Of a stretch of 64,000 nt of DNA, positions 55,492 to 64,000 are shown in pieces. The position numbers and the translations under genes were made by a program. The notes beneath the pieces are model-generated. The model was not told where the DNA came from and ran no database searches. It was given only the letters and a program-made list of their open reading frames with translations. Numbering within the stretch: position 1 is the first letter of the stretch; every line of letters starts with the position of its first letter. The DNA is from Proteus mirabilis ATCC 29906 (GTDB lineage Bacteria > Pseudomonadota > Gammaproteobacteria > Enterobacterales > Enterobacteriaceae): assembly GCF_000160755.1 (NCBI RefSeq), contig NZ_GG668576.1, positions 196,237-260,236 of the forward strand, read 5' to 3'.

Positions 55492-56907
55492 ATGAACTTA
55501 AAGCTCTGTACCAACATATTTCTAACGGTTTTTGTCATATTAGCCGTATCAGCTTTAATAGTTTGTTGGAATGATATAACAGTAAAAGAAGTGTGGTCTA
55601 ACTATATTAGTAAACCAGATCCATGGGTTGGCATTTTTACAAGTATAGGTGCAATTTTTACTGTATTTGTTTTTATAGTGACCGCATATGCATCTTTAAA
55701 ATCAGGAGAAAGTGCAAAGATTGCTGCTAAAGCATTAGAGCTATCGCGCGAGAGTAGTCGAAGAGATGATTTTATTAAACAATTTACTTTATTACTTGAA
55801 CAGCATAACAGATCTCATGATGCTTTAGCTAAGAGTATAGATTCAAATAATGGGCAATTAATATCAAATAGTAGTAGTTTTATTCAGTGGGGAATGACAT
55901 TAAAAGAAGCTTCTAAAAAATTATTTCAACACTATCAATATAGTCCATACATGAGAATATTATATAGAAATCTAAAATATATCAATGAGAGTTTTTATCT
56001 TGAATCGGATGATAATAAATATATAGAAGAGAAAAAACAATATACTGCTATTTTAAGAAGTATCATTAGAAATGATATTCTTTTTTTTGTGGCAATAAAT
56101 GCTAAAAATGAAATGAAGATATTTAGAAGATATGAGGAAATGTTAAAGAATTTTTCTTTTTTTGAACATATTATTATTGACGATATTGGCACAAAAATAA
56201 AATTTAATATTGAAGAAAAGAAAAATGTTTTTAGTTTAAATATAAAGAAATTGTTTGAGTTCTATTTAAATGATTACCTTAATAAAACTGTCTACGCCAG
56301 AACAACACTGGAAGATAAAAGTATTATTAATGAAGGGGTTGTGCTAGAGAGTTCATTTGTTTATGAAGTGATGAGGGATTTTTCTCTTTGGCAATACAAT
56401 TTGTTCAAGGAGGATTTATTAAGAATAATTGAATGCTATTATTCTTATTTGAAAAATTTGCAAAATAAATATTTCACATTGAATGATAGTTATTATTTAT
56501 ATAAAGGCAAGAAAACAGGGTGGGTAAATAATAGTAAAGATGAGAATCTCATCTTAAAAGATGAAATTATTCTGAATGATGGTTTTTCTATTTCTCTAGT
56601 TGATGAATTAGAAGATATTTTAGAAGGAAAGATTAATTGCAATAATAAAGTGATTAATTTAAATAAAGATATTTTTTTTAAAAAAGAAGAAGATATAAAT
56701 TATCAGAGTTTTGAATATATAAAAAAACAATGCATTAAAATTAATTTAAAAAAGGAAGAATTAAATAATTATTTTGAAACGTATGATGATATGTATTTGA
56801 ATATTTTAAATTATGTCATTAAAGAAGTTAATGAAACAGAACTATTTAAAAAAATGAACGAAAAATTAAAGATTGATAGTACTGGTACAATTTTATTTGA
56901 AAAATAA
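55492..56907 (+). CDS. Membrane protein resembling PutAbiC-type abortive infection proteins
   Basis: 471-aa protein with two N-terminal membrane helices (about 7-27 and 46-68), then a short helical segment with RDDFIKQFTLLLEQHNRSHDAL. This arrangement (helix pair, then a QF..LLE.HN-type motif and a long cytosolic helical domain) recalls the putative phage abortive infection (PutAbiC) family. The cytosolic part (70-471) is Lys/Asn/Ile-rich and strongly AT-biased. Its 3' end faces the cos-side end of a P2-type portal remnant. The assignment rests on pattern resemblance, not on a search, so it is a candidate only. Confidence 0.5.
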   Translation: MNLKLCTNIFLTVFVILAVSALIVCWNDITVKEVWSNYISKPDPWVGIFTSIGAIFTVFVFIVTAYASLKSGESAKIAAKALELSRESSRRDDFIKQFTLLLEQHNRSHDALAKSIDSNNGQLISNSSSFIQWGMTLKEASKKLFQHYQYSPYMRILYRNLKYINESFYLESDDNKYIEEKKQYTAILRSIIRNDILFFVAINAKNEMKIFRRYEEMLKNFSFFEHIIIDDIGTKIKFNIEEKKNVFSLNIKKLFEFYLNDYLNKTVYARTTLEDKSIINEGVVLESSFVYEVMRDFSLWQYNLFKEDLLRIIECYYSYLKNLQNKYFTLNDSYYLYKGKKTGWVNNSKDENLILKDEIILNDGFSISLVDELEDILEGKINCNNKVINLNKDIFFKKEEDINYQSFEYIKKQCIKINLKKEELNNYFETYDDMYLNILNYVIKEVNETELFKKMNEKLKIDSTGTILFEK

Positions 56908-57042
56908 TAAGTGAAAAAATCATGCAATAAAGTGTAAAAAACGCAAGATCAAAAAAGGGTCAAAGTTGCTCGAAGGCGACAGATATCACGGGCTTTTGTG
57001 GTACTCATGCAGGTACATAAAAACCGATACATTTAGTGAGCG

Positions 57043-57054
57043 GGCGTGGCGGGG
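57043..57054. other. P2/186-type cos-like motif
   Basis: GGCGTGGCGGGG, as far as I remember the core of the cohesive end of P2-group phages such as 186, lies beyond the 3' end of the portal remnant, where cos is found in P2. Flanking bases diverge from an intact site. Confidence 0.45.
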
Positions 57055-57149
57055 TCACGATTGCGTTTTGAGGGGGGCGAAAACATTATTGCTCGCAAAT
57101 TTCCAGCACGTAGAGCGATTAAAACAAGAAAAAGTTACCTAGATATTTG

Positions 57150-57560
57150 TAATACCTGGCTTTGTAACGGTTCCAACTCATTACGAATGAAAATCTTTGC
57201 TGCTTTTTCAACATCACCAAAGATACCAGTATGTTGTAGAATGATCCCCATCATTTGTGGTGATACGCGATGCGTGGTTAACAATCGTCACGGCTGACAT
57301 TATTAATATTGAGAAATTCATCTTTTGCCGCTGGAATAACTTGCACGCTGTCTTTCCTGCCGTTCGGCACGTGGATAAACAGGTTGCGGAAATTGCCGGG
57401 ACCTTTTGAGTCTTTCATTGCGTTACGGATTTTATTAATGTCGCTTTGGTTTTATGAGGCATCACTAACGTATAGAATAAATCCGGCATAGCTTCCATTG
57501 CGATAATATTTAACACGAAACAAGGTTACTGCTTCATTCAGTAGCACTGACATTGTAGCT
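57150..57560 (-). pseudogene. Q: Remnant of P2-type phage portal gene Q
   Basis: Read on the minus strand, broken frames give NEAVTLFRVKYYRNGSYAGF, then NKIRNAMKDSKGPGNFRNLF, then KDEFLNINNVSRDD, and after a one-base frameshift RVSPQMMGII followed by FGDVEKAAKIFIRNELEPLQ. This is the central part of the P2 gpQ family. Two stop codons follow DAS (about 57457), one frameshift lies near 57285, and both ends are missing. Plus-strand frames in this stretch are antisense artefacts. It marks a decayed P2-like prophage. Confidence 0.85.
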
Positions 57561-57708
57561 ATCAGATATTATGATAAATATATGGTTATAAAATAAAGAT
57601 ATTACTTAGTGTTTCTAAAGTTTAAATATATTGATCTTTTTATTCTAATGAGAGAGATTATTAATGTAACTTCAATCTTTATCACATATTAAATAAAAGG
57701 TTATAACA

Positions 57709-59241
57709 ATGAATATTGATGATGAGTTAACTAGAAAAATTCTTGACCCAATTCATGGCATTATACGAATGACAGCTCTGGAATTTAATTTTATTAATCA
57801 TCCATTATACCAACGTTTACGGAATATTAAGCAAAATTCTTTTTTATATAAAGTGTTTCCTTCTGCTGTTCATAGCCGTTTTGAGCATTCTCTTGGGGTT
57901 CTTCATTTATCAAATGAGATTCTCAATAACTTGTATCTTAATGCTATTCTTTATGATAAAAAATATAATGATGGAAATGTTTTTTGTGATATAAATCATA
58001 TTCCAAAGCATAATGTTCAAGAATTAAGGCTAGCTGCATTACTGCATGATATTGGCCATGGGCCAATGTCTCATCAGTTTGATAGCTTCATGCCAAATAA
58101 AACAGAATTAATGAAAATTTTAGATGAAAAATATTACGATATTTTAAATTTATTGGAGAAACCTGATGACAAAGTTGAACATGAATATATGTCACTAATC
58201 TTTTGTTTGATCATTTTTAATGACCTAGAAAAAGAAGGAAAAATAAATAATGAAATAAAAATAGAGAACGTATTTAAAATTATAGAGAAAGAATATGGAA
58301 ATAAGCAAATCATCGAGAATATTAATGGAGAGAATATTGATATTCTTCCTTTAATGACATCTATTATTTCATCATGTCCAATTGATTCTGATAGAATGGA
58401 TTATTTACTTAGGGATAGTTATTTTTCTGGAGTAAAGTGTGGAATCTATGATTATAACCGTTTGTTTATGTCTATAGTACCTGTTAAAGAAGATGCTAAA
58501 TTATTCCTTGCCTACAAAGAGAGTGGAATTGATTCTATAGCCGAATTTATTAATGCAAGGTCTAGTTTATTTGCTCAGGTTTATTACCATAAAACCAATA
58601 GAGCATTTTCATCTATGCTAAATAAATTATGTGATAACATGTTAGCAGAATATAGAGAGAATCTAATTATTTCAGAGCTTTATGATGAGGATACCACTAG
58701 TTCTAATACTGATAGTAGTGAAGCGTTGATTAAATTCTATCTTGACTGTAGTGATGATTATTTTTTGAATGAAAAAATTGCAGAATGGATTGATTTAACT
58801 GAAACAGAAAATAAAAACGCAAAAATCTTAGATGATATTATCAATAGGCATCCTTGGTCAAAGGTCTATGAAGCTAAGCATTATATTAGAAATATAAAAA
58901 TTACAGATAGAGATGATGGATATTTAAGAAAAAATTTACAAAAAAAACTATCAGAGATATTAGATTTACATATAGAAAAACATTTGTATGCAATTGATAT
59001 TGTTTCCGATACAGCATTTAAAGATATTAATAAAACTGAGGTTAAACTATTGATTAAAAGTATTAATAATAAATATGAAATAAAAAAAATAGTAGATTGC
59101 GATGATAAATTAAATCAATATCAAATTATAAAATATTTCATTCGTGTCTTTATTGATCGTGATGAAAAAGATAAAATACCACCTGAATTACTTAATGAAA
59201 TTAATGACGTTGTAATGAGGGAAATAAATAAAGAACCATAA
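57709..59241 (+). CDS. SAMHD1-like HD-domain phosphohydrolase
   Basis: 510-aa protein opening with LDPIHGIIR and PLYQRLRNIKQ, followed by FPSAVHSRFEHSLGVLHLS, the pattern of SAMHD1 and bacterial dNTP triphosphohydrolases. HD metal ligands are H60, H113-D114 and an Asp in the segment PIDSDRMDYLLRD (226-231). Additional His (H117, H122) fit the active site. The C-terminal 200 residues are AT-rich and unassigned. Function as dNTPase or other nucleotide phosphohydrolase is likely, and a role in phage defence is possible given the island. ATG with AAAGG upstream. Confidence 0.8.
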   Translation: MNIDDELTRKILDPIHGIIRMTALEFNFINHPLYQRLRNIKQNSFLYKVFPSAVHSRFEHSLGVLHLSNEILNNLYLNAILYDKKYNDGNVFCDINHIPKHNVQELRLAALLHDIGHGPMSHQFDSFMPNKTELMKILDEKYYDILNLLEKPDDKVEHEYMSLIFCLIIFNDLEKEGKINNEIKIENVFKIIEKEYGNKQIIENINGENIDILPLMTSIISSCPIDSDRMDYLLRDSYFSGVKCGIYDYNRLFMSIVPVKEDAKLFLAYKESGIDSIAEFINARSSLFAQVYYHKTNRAFSSMLNKLCDNMLAEYRENLIISELYDEDTTSSNTDSSEALIKFYLDCSDDYFLNEKIAEWIDLTETENKNAKILDDIINRHPWSKVYEAKHYIRNIKITDRDDGYLRKNLQKKLSEILDLHIEKHLYAIDIVSDTAFKDINKTEVKLLIKSINNKYEIKKIVDCDDKLNQYQIIKYFIRVFIDRDEKDKIPPELLNEINDVVMREINKEP

Positions 59242-59382
59242 AGTTCATATATTTACTATGCATAATTTGAATTATTTTTCTTTGGAAAAAACTTTAAAAA
59301 TTTTATAGTAAATTGTTAACAAGAAAAAACACTTCCATCCATTGAAAAATAATGACTAATCTTGATATAGGTTGACAACTTT

Positions 59383-59515
59383 TCAGGTATAAAATGCTCG
59401 ATGAACCTCATCGGGCGTTTTATAGTTTAATAATAAATGGGGTCGCCTTTCATTATAAATCTGTATTGATTCGTCAACCAATCTCCGGATTGAAGTGTCT
59501 TGTGAACATGGCAAG
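59383..59515 (-). mobile_element. C-terminal remnant of an IS3-family transposase
   Basis: The minus strand encodes about 45 codons, including ESIQIYNERRPHLLLNYKTP and DEVHRAFYT before the stop. This is the end of the IS3-group integrase core (OrfB). The upstream part of the element is absent. The remaining intergenic sequence (59242-59382 and 59516-59779) holds nothing I recognise. Confidence 0.75.
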
Positions 59516-59779
59516 CAGAGATCTAGGTGTTATATCAAAAAGGGATAATGGTGTTCTTTAATTGTTTGAATGCTCTCAATATAGCCCAAAAAATGGTAAA
59601 ATAATTTCTCAAAACAAAAGCCGTTTTCTGCCTATTTAATTTTTAAGCAATTTAACCATTTCAATTAATATACTTTTTACATCTATTTTTCTTTGTTCAA
59701 GAAAAATGCTATTCAAAATTTTTAAGCAATCTATACTATTATTCCACTACTTAAATAATCTATAAGGAAATTGATTGAT

Positions 59780-60772
59780 ATGAATCTAAAAAAGAGATGT
59801 TTTAGACAAATTGCTCCTGCGCTTATTTTTTCTTTATTAACAATTGGTGCTTTCTCGGTAAATGCGAATATTGATGTTCGCGATGAAACCTTATTTGAAG
59901 CACATCAGCGTTTTAAAACACAAATTATAAATGATAGTTTTGACAATACTGAAGCACCTTGGGAAGCGCCAGCAGAAATATTCAATGTAGTTAAATATCC
60001 CACCAAACTAGGTGATATGTATGCTTATTTAACCCCTCCGCCGGCGAATAAAAAAAATAAACTACCTGCGGTGATTTGGCTGAATGGAGGATATGGTGGG
60101 ATAGGAGGAGATGATTATTTTTGGACACCACAACCAGTTGAAAATGACCAAACAGGAGCGACGTTTCGTGATCCTAATATGGTACTCATGATACCTTCTT
60201 TTCGTGGTGAAAATACCAACCCTGGTCGCTATGAAATGTTTTATGGTGAATTAGAAGATTTAGACTCAGCCAGAGAATATTTAGCATCATTACCTTATGT
60301 TGATCCTAAACGTATTTACATAGTAGGACATAGTACTGGGGGAACGAGAGCATTATTGGCTAGTGAATACAGTGATAAATTCAGGGCAATATTCTCTTTA
60401 GGAGGAATACCTGATCTTAAACTACGCACAGAAGGGCGGATGATGGTTGAATTACCCTTTGATAAAAATAACGAAGAAGAATTTAATGTCCGTTCTGTAT
60501 ACCGCTATATTAAATCAATAAAAACACCAACATTTTATTTTGAAGGTCATGATTATTTTTGGGATGAATTCAATGAATTACGTGTGTTTGCAATGGAACA
60601 GGATATTCCTCTGAAAATTTATAATATAAAAAATGGAGACCATTTTAATATTATTGTCCCTGTTAGCCAATTAATTAAAGAGAAAATATTGCAAGATACT
60701 GATACAAATAAAGAAAGTAATATTCGATTCACTAACGAAGAAATTAAGTGGATCAATAAAATGGTGAAATAA
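59780..60772 (+). CDS. Secreted alpha/beta hydrolase, prolyl oligopeptidase-like
   Basis: 330-aa protein with a Sec signal peptide (ends SVNA at about residue 29). The hydrolase core has VIWLNGGYGGIGG as oxyanion strand, the nucleophile elbow GHSTGG, an acidic segment near FYFEGHDYF, and His in NGDHFNII. This is the S9/dienelactone-hydrolase-type layout. I start at the ATG 59780, since AAGGA lies 11 bases upstream; the TTG-initiated longer frame is too close to it. Substrate unknown. It is the first backbone-like gene right of the island. Confidence 0.75.
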   Translation: MNLKKRCFRQIAPALIFSLLTIGAFSVNANIDVRDETLFEAHQRFKTQIINDSFDNTEAPWEAPAEIFNVVKYPTKLGDMYAYLTPPPANKKNKLPAVIWLNGGYGGIGGDDYFWTPQPVENDQTGATFRDPNMVLMIPSFRGENTNPGRYEMFYGELEDLDSAREYLASLPYVDPKRIYIVGHSTGGTRALLASEYSDKFRAIFSLGGIPDLKLRTEGRMMVELPFDKNNEEEFNVRSVYRYIKSIKTPTFYFEGHDYFWDEFNELRVFAMEQDIPLKIYNIKNGDHFNIIVPVSQLIKEKILQDTDTNKESNIRFTNEEIKWINKMVK

Positions 60773-61033
60773 ATTTTAAAATAATAAAACTGCTCTATTA
60801 TCAATTAGATAAAAGAGCGGTAGTATCTATTTTGAGCCGATATAGCGCGTCTAAATTTTCATCATATGTGCTTAAAAGTATTTAGAACTTTGTTGACAGT
60901 CTCTTTCAATTATCAAAACAGAAGATGCTAGAATTGTTTATACTGTCTTATAAACATATAGTTTTAGGTAAAAATATTAAGTATATTATATATGATATGA
61001 AAGAATACAATTTTAAAATAGAAAGGATTGAAT

Positions 61034-61516
61034 ATGAAAACTAAAATAGTTTATCAATGGAAGGAAAAAAGACGGGATAGACTCTCTTTTTTAGGGGCAG
61101 AAGTGGTTTTTTCTGTGTTATTTGGTATTGTAAACGGTTTAATATATATGTTATTTATGACCTTGTTACCTGATTCCGTTGAGAATGATCCTGATAAATT
61201 ATTTTTCTACCAATTCTCTTTTAGTTCTTATGGTATAGTCGAATTCATATTATTAATAGCACAAATCTACGTATTTGCACTTATTTTAACTCAACGAGTA
61301 AGAGATTTTGGTTTCAAATATCCTATCACTATTGCACTGATCTTTACCATTGGCACCATGGTCCTTACGCCATATCCATTACTTATTTCTTCAGATACAA
61401 TGGTGATAGTGCGTTTTATTTTATTATTAGGATACGTTATTGCATTATTATTACCATCTTCGAATAATGTTGAGTGTAATAACGATGAAAATAATAAGAT
61501 AACCATACTAAAATAG
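61034..61516 (+). CDS. DUF805-like inner-membrane protein
   Basis: 160-aa protein with about four membrane helices (roughly 18-40, 62-82, 92-112 and 118-138). The pattern LTQRVRDFGFKYPI between helices and the ending ALLLPSSNN resemble the R..D.G and LL.P...N features of DUF805 proteins. AAAGGA precedes the ATG at good distance. Function unknown. The gene is ended by a perfect 13-bp hairpin. Confidence 0.6.
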   Translation: MKTKIVYQWKEKRRDRLSFLGAEVVFSVLFGIVNGLIYMLFMTLLPDSVENDPDKLFFYQFSFSSYGIVEFILLIAQIYVFALILTQRVRDFGFKYPITIALIFTIGTMVLTPYPLLISSDTMVIVRFILLLGYVIALLLPSSNNVECNNDENNKITILK

Positions 61517-61535
61517 TTAACTAATAAGTGAATTA

Positions 61536-61571
61536 TCCTAAGTGTATCAGGCGTAATGGATACACTTAGGA
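61536..61571. terminator. Perfect 13-bp hairpin after the DUF805-like gene
   Basis: TCCTAAGTGTATC (61536-61548) pairs with GATACACTTAGGA (61559-61571), with a 10-nt loop. There is no T run, so termination may be factor-assisted. Confidence 0.55.
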
Positions 61572-61674
61572 CATTATAAAAATAATATTATAATAGTGGT
61601 ATAAGAAGAAAATATAAAAATAGTGAATAATAACTTCTATAATTGCAATATCTACAGTGACTAATGAGGTTATA

Positions 61675-62157
61675 ATGGAAGGTGTTCAACTTAGGCTTGC
61701 GGAGCCTCATGAAGCAAAACGATTATGGTATTTAAGAAATAAAGCGTTACGTTTTGGCTGTCAACATGTCTATCCGCCCGATATATTAGCCGCTTGGACT
61801 CCTGATGAAATGCCTGACGGCTATAGACAATCTATTATTAATAATCCTTTCTATGTTATTGATGATAAAAAGTTGTCTATTCCCGTGGCTTCTGGTTTTT
61901 TAGATCTTAAAACTGGCTTTGCTGAAGCCATTTTTACATTACCGGAATGCATGGGAAAAGGATATGCAGGACTTATTCTTAAACAGCTACAATATGAAGC
62001 TAAACAAAGAAATTTTGTTCAGTTATTTTTAGATGCAACGCCTAATGCGATGCTATTTTATTTAAAACAAGGGTTCACTGTTTTAGAAGAGCGAGAGTAC
62101 TATTCTAGCTTGGCTCAGGCAAGTTTACACTGTTATCGAATGTATATTGATTTATAA
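61675..62157 (+). CDS. GNAT family N-acetyltransferase
   Basis: 160-aa cytosolic protein with the GNAT pattern: LRLAEPHEAKRLWYLRNKAL at the start, then a central strand FAEAIFTLPECMGKGYAGLI containing the acetyl-CoA binding loop (MGKGYA), and a late LDATPNAMLFYLKQGF element. The ATG at 61675 has GAGGT upstream; the longer frame starts at a GTG without support. The acceptor is unknown. Confidence 0.8.
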   Translation: MEGVQLRLAEPHEAKRLWYLRNKALRFGCQHVYPPDILAAWTPDEMPDGYRQSIINNPFYVIDDKKLSIPVASGFLDLKTGFAEAIFTLPECMGKGYAGLILKQLQYEAKQRNFVQLFLDATPNAMLFYLKQGFTVLEEREYYSSLAQASLHCYRMYIDL

Positions 62158-62349
62158 AATTTATAAATAGTGCCTTATTGACATAAAAATTATACCTAGC
62201 ATTATAGAACAGAAAAAGTTGGGCTTAAAATGCGAAAATTTTTTATTTTTATCATTTTTTGAATTAGCTTTTATATTAACAATATCAGTTGGTAATTTTG
62301 CTAATGTTACGATATTGTAAATTATGACTATTTTTCTGGGGCACACACT

Positions 62350-63258
62350 ATGCAAAATGTGTTGTTAACGTTATGGCCTTTATTTGCGTTAATTGCGCTA
62401 GGCGCTATTTTAAGAAGAAATAAAGCATTTGAACCTGCATTTTGGGTAGGGACTGAAAAATTAAATTATTTTTTACTCTTTCCTGCATTACTTCTCAATA
62501 GCTTGGCTAATGCTCCTTTATCTGATCCTCAATTACCTCACCTTGCTGGGGCTATTTTCTCAGTAGTCATTATTACCACTATTTTGTGTGTTATTTTTAA
62601 AAAAATAACCGGCTGGTCTGCTGGCCGCTTTGGTGCGATCGTTCAAGGCAATATTCGGTTTAACACTTATTTAGGTTTAGCTATTGTCGCTGATTTATTT
62701 GGCGTTGAAGGTTTAGGAATAGCTGCTTTGATATTAGCAACCTTGGTTCCTCTATCAAATGTGACTTCAGTGCTTTGTTTAACCGCAGGACAAAATGTAA
62801 CTTTTCGTCAATTAATCTTCCCAATTATTAAAAATCCATTAATTATCTCTTGTGTAATAGGGATTGTAATCAATTTATCAGGAATAGGGCTTCCTTTTGG
62901 TAGCGATCAATTTCTAAAATTGTTAGCTGCGACTAGTTTACCTTTAGGGCTTATCTGTATTGGTGCGGCATTACATTTATCAACACTAAAAGCAGAAAGT
63001 AAAATGATTAGTATTAACACAGTGACTCGGTTGCTTATTGTACCGATAATTGCATATAGTGTTGCTAATTTTTTAGGTTTGTCTCCATTAGTTATGATGC
63101 TTTTAGTCATTTTCTTTTCTATCCCTACAGCCCCAACTTCTTATATTTTAACTCGACAGCTAGGAGGGGATTCTGAGCTAATGGCGGGGATCATTACTTC
63201 ACAAACCATGCTTGCAGCAATTACCTTGCCGATCGTATTAAGTTTTTTAATTCCATAA
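62350..63258 (+). CDS. AEC family permease (auxin efflux carrier-like)
   Basis: 302-aa membrane protein with about ten helices, first segment LLTLWPLFALIALGAILRR. The family pattern GAIVQGNIRFNTYLGLAI and the second half with LPLGLICIGAALHL and FSIPTAPTSYILTRQLGGD are typical of AEC transporters such as YfdV and malonate or malate permeases. The substrate cannot be assigned. It is monocistronic, separated by about 190 bases from the GNAT gene. Confidence 0.88.
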   Translation: MQNVLLTLWPLFALIALGAILRRNKAFEPAFWVGTEKLNYFLLFPALLLNSLANAPLSDPQLPHLAGAIFSVVIITTILCVIFKKITGWSAGRFGAIVQGNIRFNTYLGLAIVADLFGVEGLGIAALILATLVPLSNVTSVLCLTAGQNVTFRQLIFPIIKNPLIISCVIGIVINLSGIGLPFGSDQFLKLLAATSLPLGLICIGAALHLSTLKAESKMISINTVTRLLIVPIIAYSVANFLGLSPLVMMLLVIFFSIPTAPTSYILTRQLGGDSELMAGIITSQTMLAAITLPIVLSFLIP

Positions 63259-63380
63259 ATTTAAAGGAAATGCGACTAATATTATTTATCGTGGGTGATT
63301 TTTTATAGCATAGTGTCACTAAAAGTGTTCTTCTCTTAAATGTAATTTTAATTATTATATGGTTAATTTAAGAGGAAAAT

Positions 63381-64000
63381 ATGATGAGTGTAAAAATTAA
63401 TCACAATGATATTTCTAGTTTACAGATATTAAGAATATCACAAGGAGAAAAAACAAAAGATGTGATGTCATTATGGGATAAAATAAAAGACTGGTTCCAA
63501 TCAAACAAAAGAGAAAAAGCACTAAAAACAGTTGAAAATATTGTATATCAAGATCTATTTGATGACAAAAATCATTTTAAAATGCTATATCATGTTTTAA
63601 TGCTAAAAACTATGGCTTCAGATGCATATAAAGAAAGAATAAAAATTGATATTAATGATAATGATAAAAATATTACGATTTCAATAGATAATTATAATAT
63701 TTCTATAACGGATATAGACAATGAACAACTTAATAAAATGTCAACAATAATTAATGCATTTAATCGGCATTCATCAATTTTTTCTAATGAAATTGCATTG
63801 AAATGTCTATATGAAAAGTTAGATAAAAATGAGCTTAATGATCAAATTTTTGCTGAGTTGTATATTGAATTAGATAATAAAATACGTTCTGGTGAAATAG
63901 ACTTAAAGCTTAATAAAAGTAACTTTAATCAAGTTAACTTTAGTGCTATAAGACAGCTCGTAAGCAAAGCGATAGAAAATGATAATACTAACTTAGATAC
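63381..64000 (+). CDS. N-terminus of a putative type III secreted effector (STE/WEK-I-type signal), truncated by window end
   Basis: Open for 206 codons to the window edge. AGAGGA precedes tandem ATG codons at 63381 and 63384. The N-terminus is unstructured and polar, then reads DVMSLWDKIKDWFQSNKREK (about residues 28-47) and continues LYHVLMLKTMASDAYKERIK. This strongly resembles the WEK(I/M)xxFF translocation domain of Salmonella SPI-2 effectors such as SifA, SspH1/2 and SlrP, where SifA reads LWEKIKDFF. The second half (about 120-206) is helical and unassigned. No secretion machinery is in the window, so secretion is inferred. Confidence 0.65.
   Translation, partial: MMSVKINHNDISSLQILRISQGEKTKDVMSLWDKIKDWFQSNKREKALKTVENIVYQDLFDDKNHFKMLYHVLMLKTMASDAYKERIKIDINDNDKNITISIDNYNISITDIDNEQLNKMSTIINAFNRHSSIFSNEIALKCLYEKLDKNELNDQIFAELYIELDNKIRSGEIDLKLNKSNFNQVNFSAIRQLVSKAIENDNTNLD

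Noticed and set aside
57046..57491. Two plus-strand frames with Arg/Cys-rich products
   Set aside because: They run antisense to the P2-type portal remnant, which explains the sequence better.

Overview
The window looks like chromosomal DNA of a low-GC gammaproteobacterium of the Proteus type (Morganellaceae). The backbone protein sequences and gene order match Enterobacterales (minCDE-ycgLMN, ldhA-ydbH-ynbE-ydbL, azoR-hrpA, ydgI-ydgH-pntAB-uspE-fnr, dmsABC, ahpCF), the DNA is strongly AT-rich, and chaperone-usher fimbrial operons are abundant. The genus is an inference; no rRNA or species marker is present. I found no tRNA, rRNA or CRISPR array.

Layout. Positions 1-5700 hold minEDC (minus), the ycgL / lytic transglycosylase / ycgM / ycgN run, and the FetAB-type metal exporter. 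Positions 5700-12700 hold a secreted hydrolase, a divergent AraC/TetR regulator pair, a chemoreceptor and fermentative D-lactate dehydrogenase. Positions 12880-16066 hold ydbH-ynbE-ydbL, an envelope-spanning lipid transport set. Positions 16145-22000 hold fimbrial operon 1, whose promoter-proximal part has been tandemly duplicated together with the 3' part of the neighbouring azoR. The result is two diverged major pilins and one broken azoR. Intact azoR and hrpA follow, then fimbrial operon 2 (27077-32091), so hrpA is bracketed by two chaperone-usher operons.

Positions 32580-46970 are redox and energy backbone: the YdgI transporter, YdgH, the PntAB transhydrogenase, UspE, FNR, a DmsABC reductase behind a perfect FNR box with a fourth polyferredoxin gene, and a quinone oxidoreductase. 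Positions 47478-51624 hold a protein related to bacterial tyrosine decarboxylase that has lost its PLP lysine and phosphate-binding motif, a YqjI-like His-rich PadR regulator with repeated operator-like palindromes and a Fur-like box, and a secreted hypothetical protein. ahpCF follows.

Positions 54200-59700 are an accessory island. It holds a membrane hypothetical, degenerate scraps, a membrane protein resembling PutAbiC-type abortive-infection proteins, a broken P2-type portal gene Q with a cos-like motif, a SAMHD1-like HD phosphohydrolase, and the tail of an IS3-family transposase. The PutAbiC-like gene sits on the cos side of Q, the position of the P2 old/tin defence cargo. After that come a secreted alpha/beta hydrolase, a DUF805-like membrane protein, a GNAT acetyltransferase and an AEC permease. 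The window ends inside an open frame whose N-terminus carries a WDKIKDWF motif like the translocation domain of Salmonella SPI-2 type III effectors.
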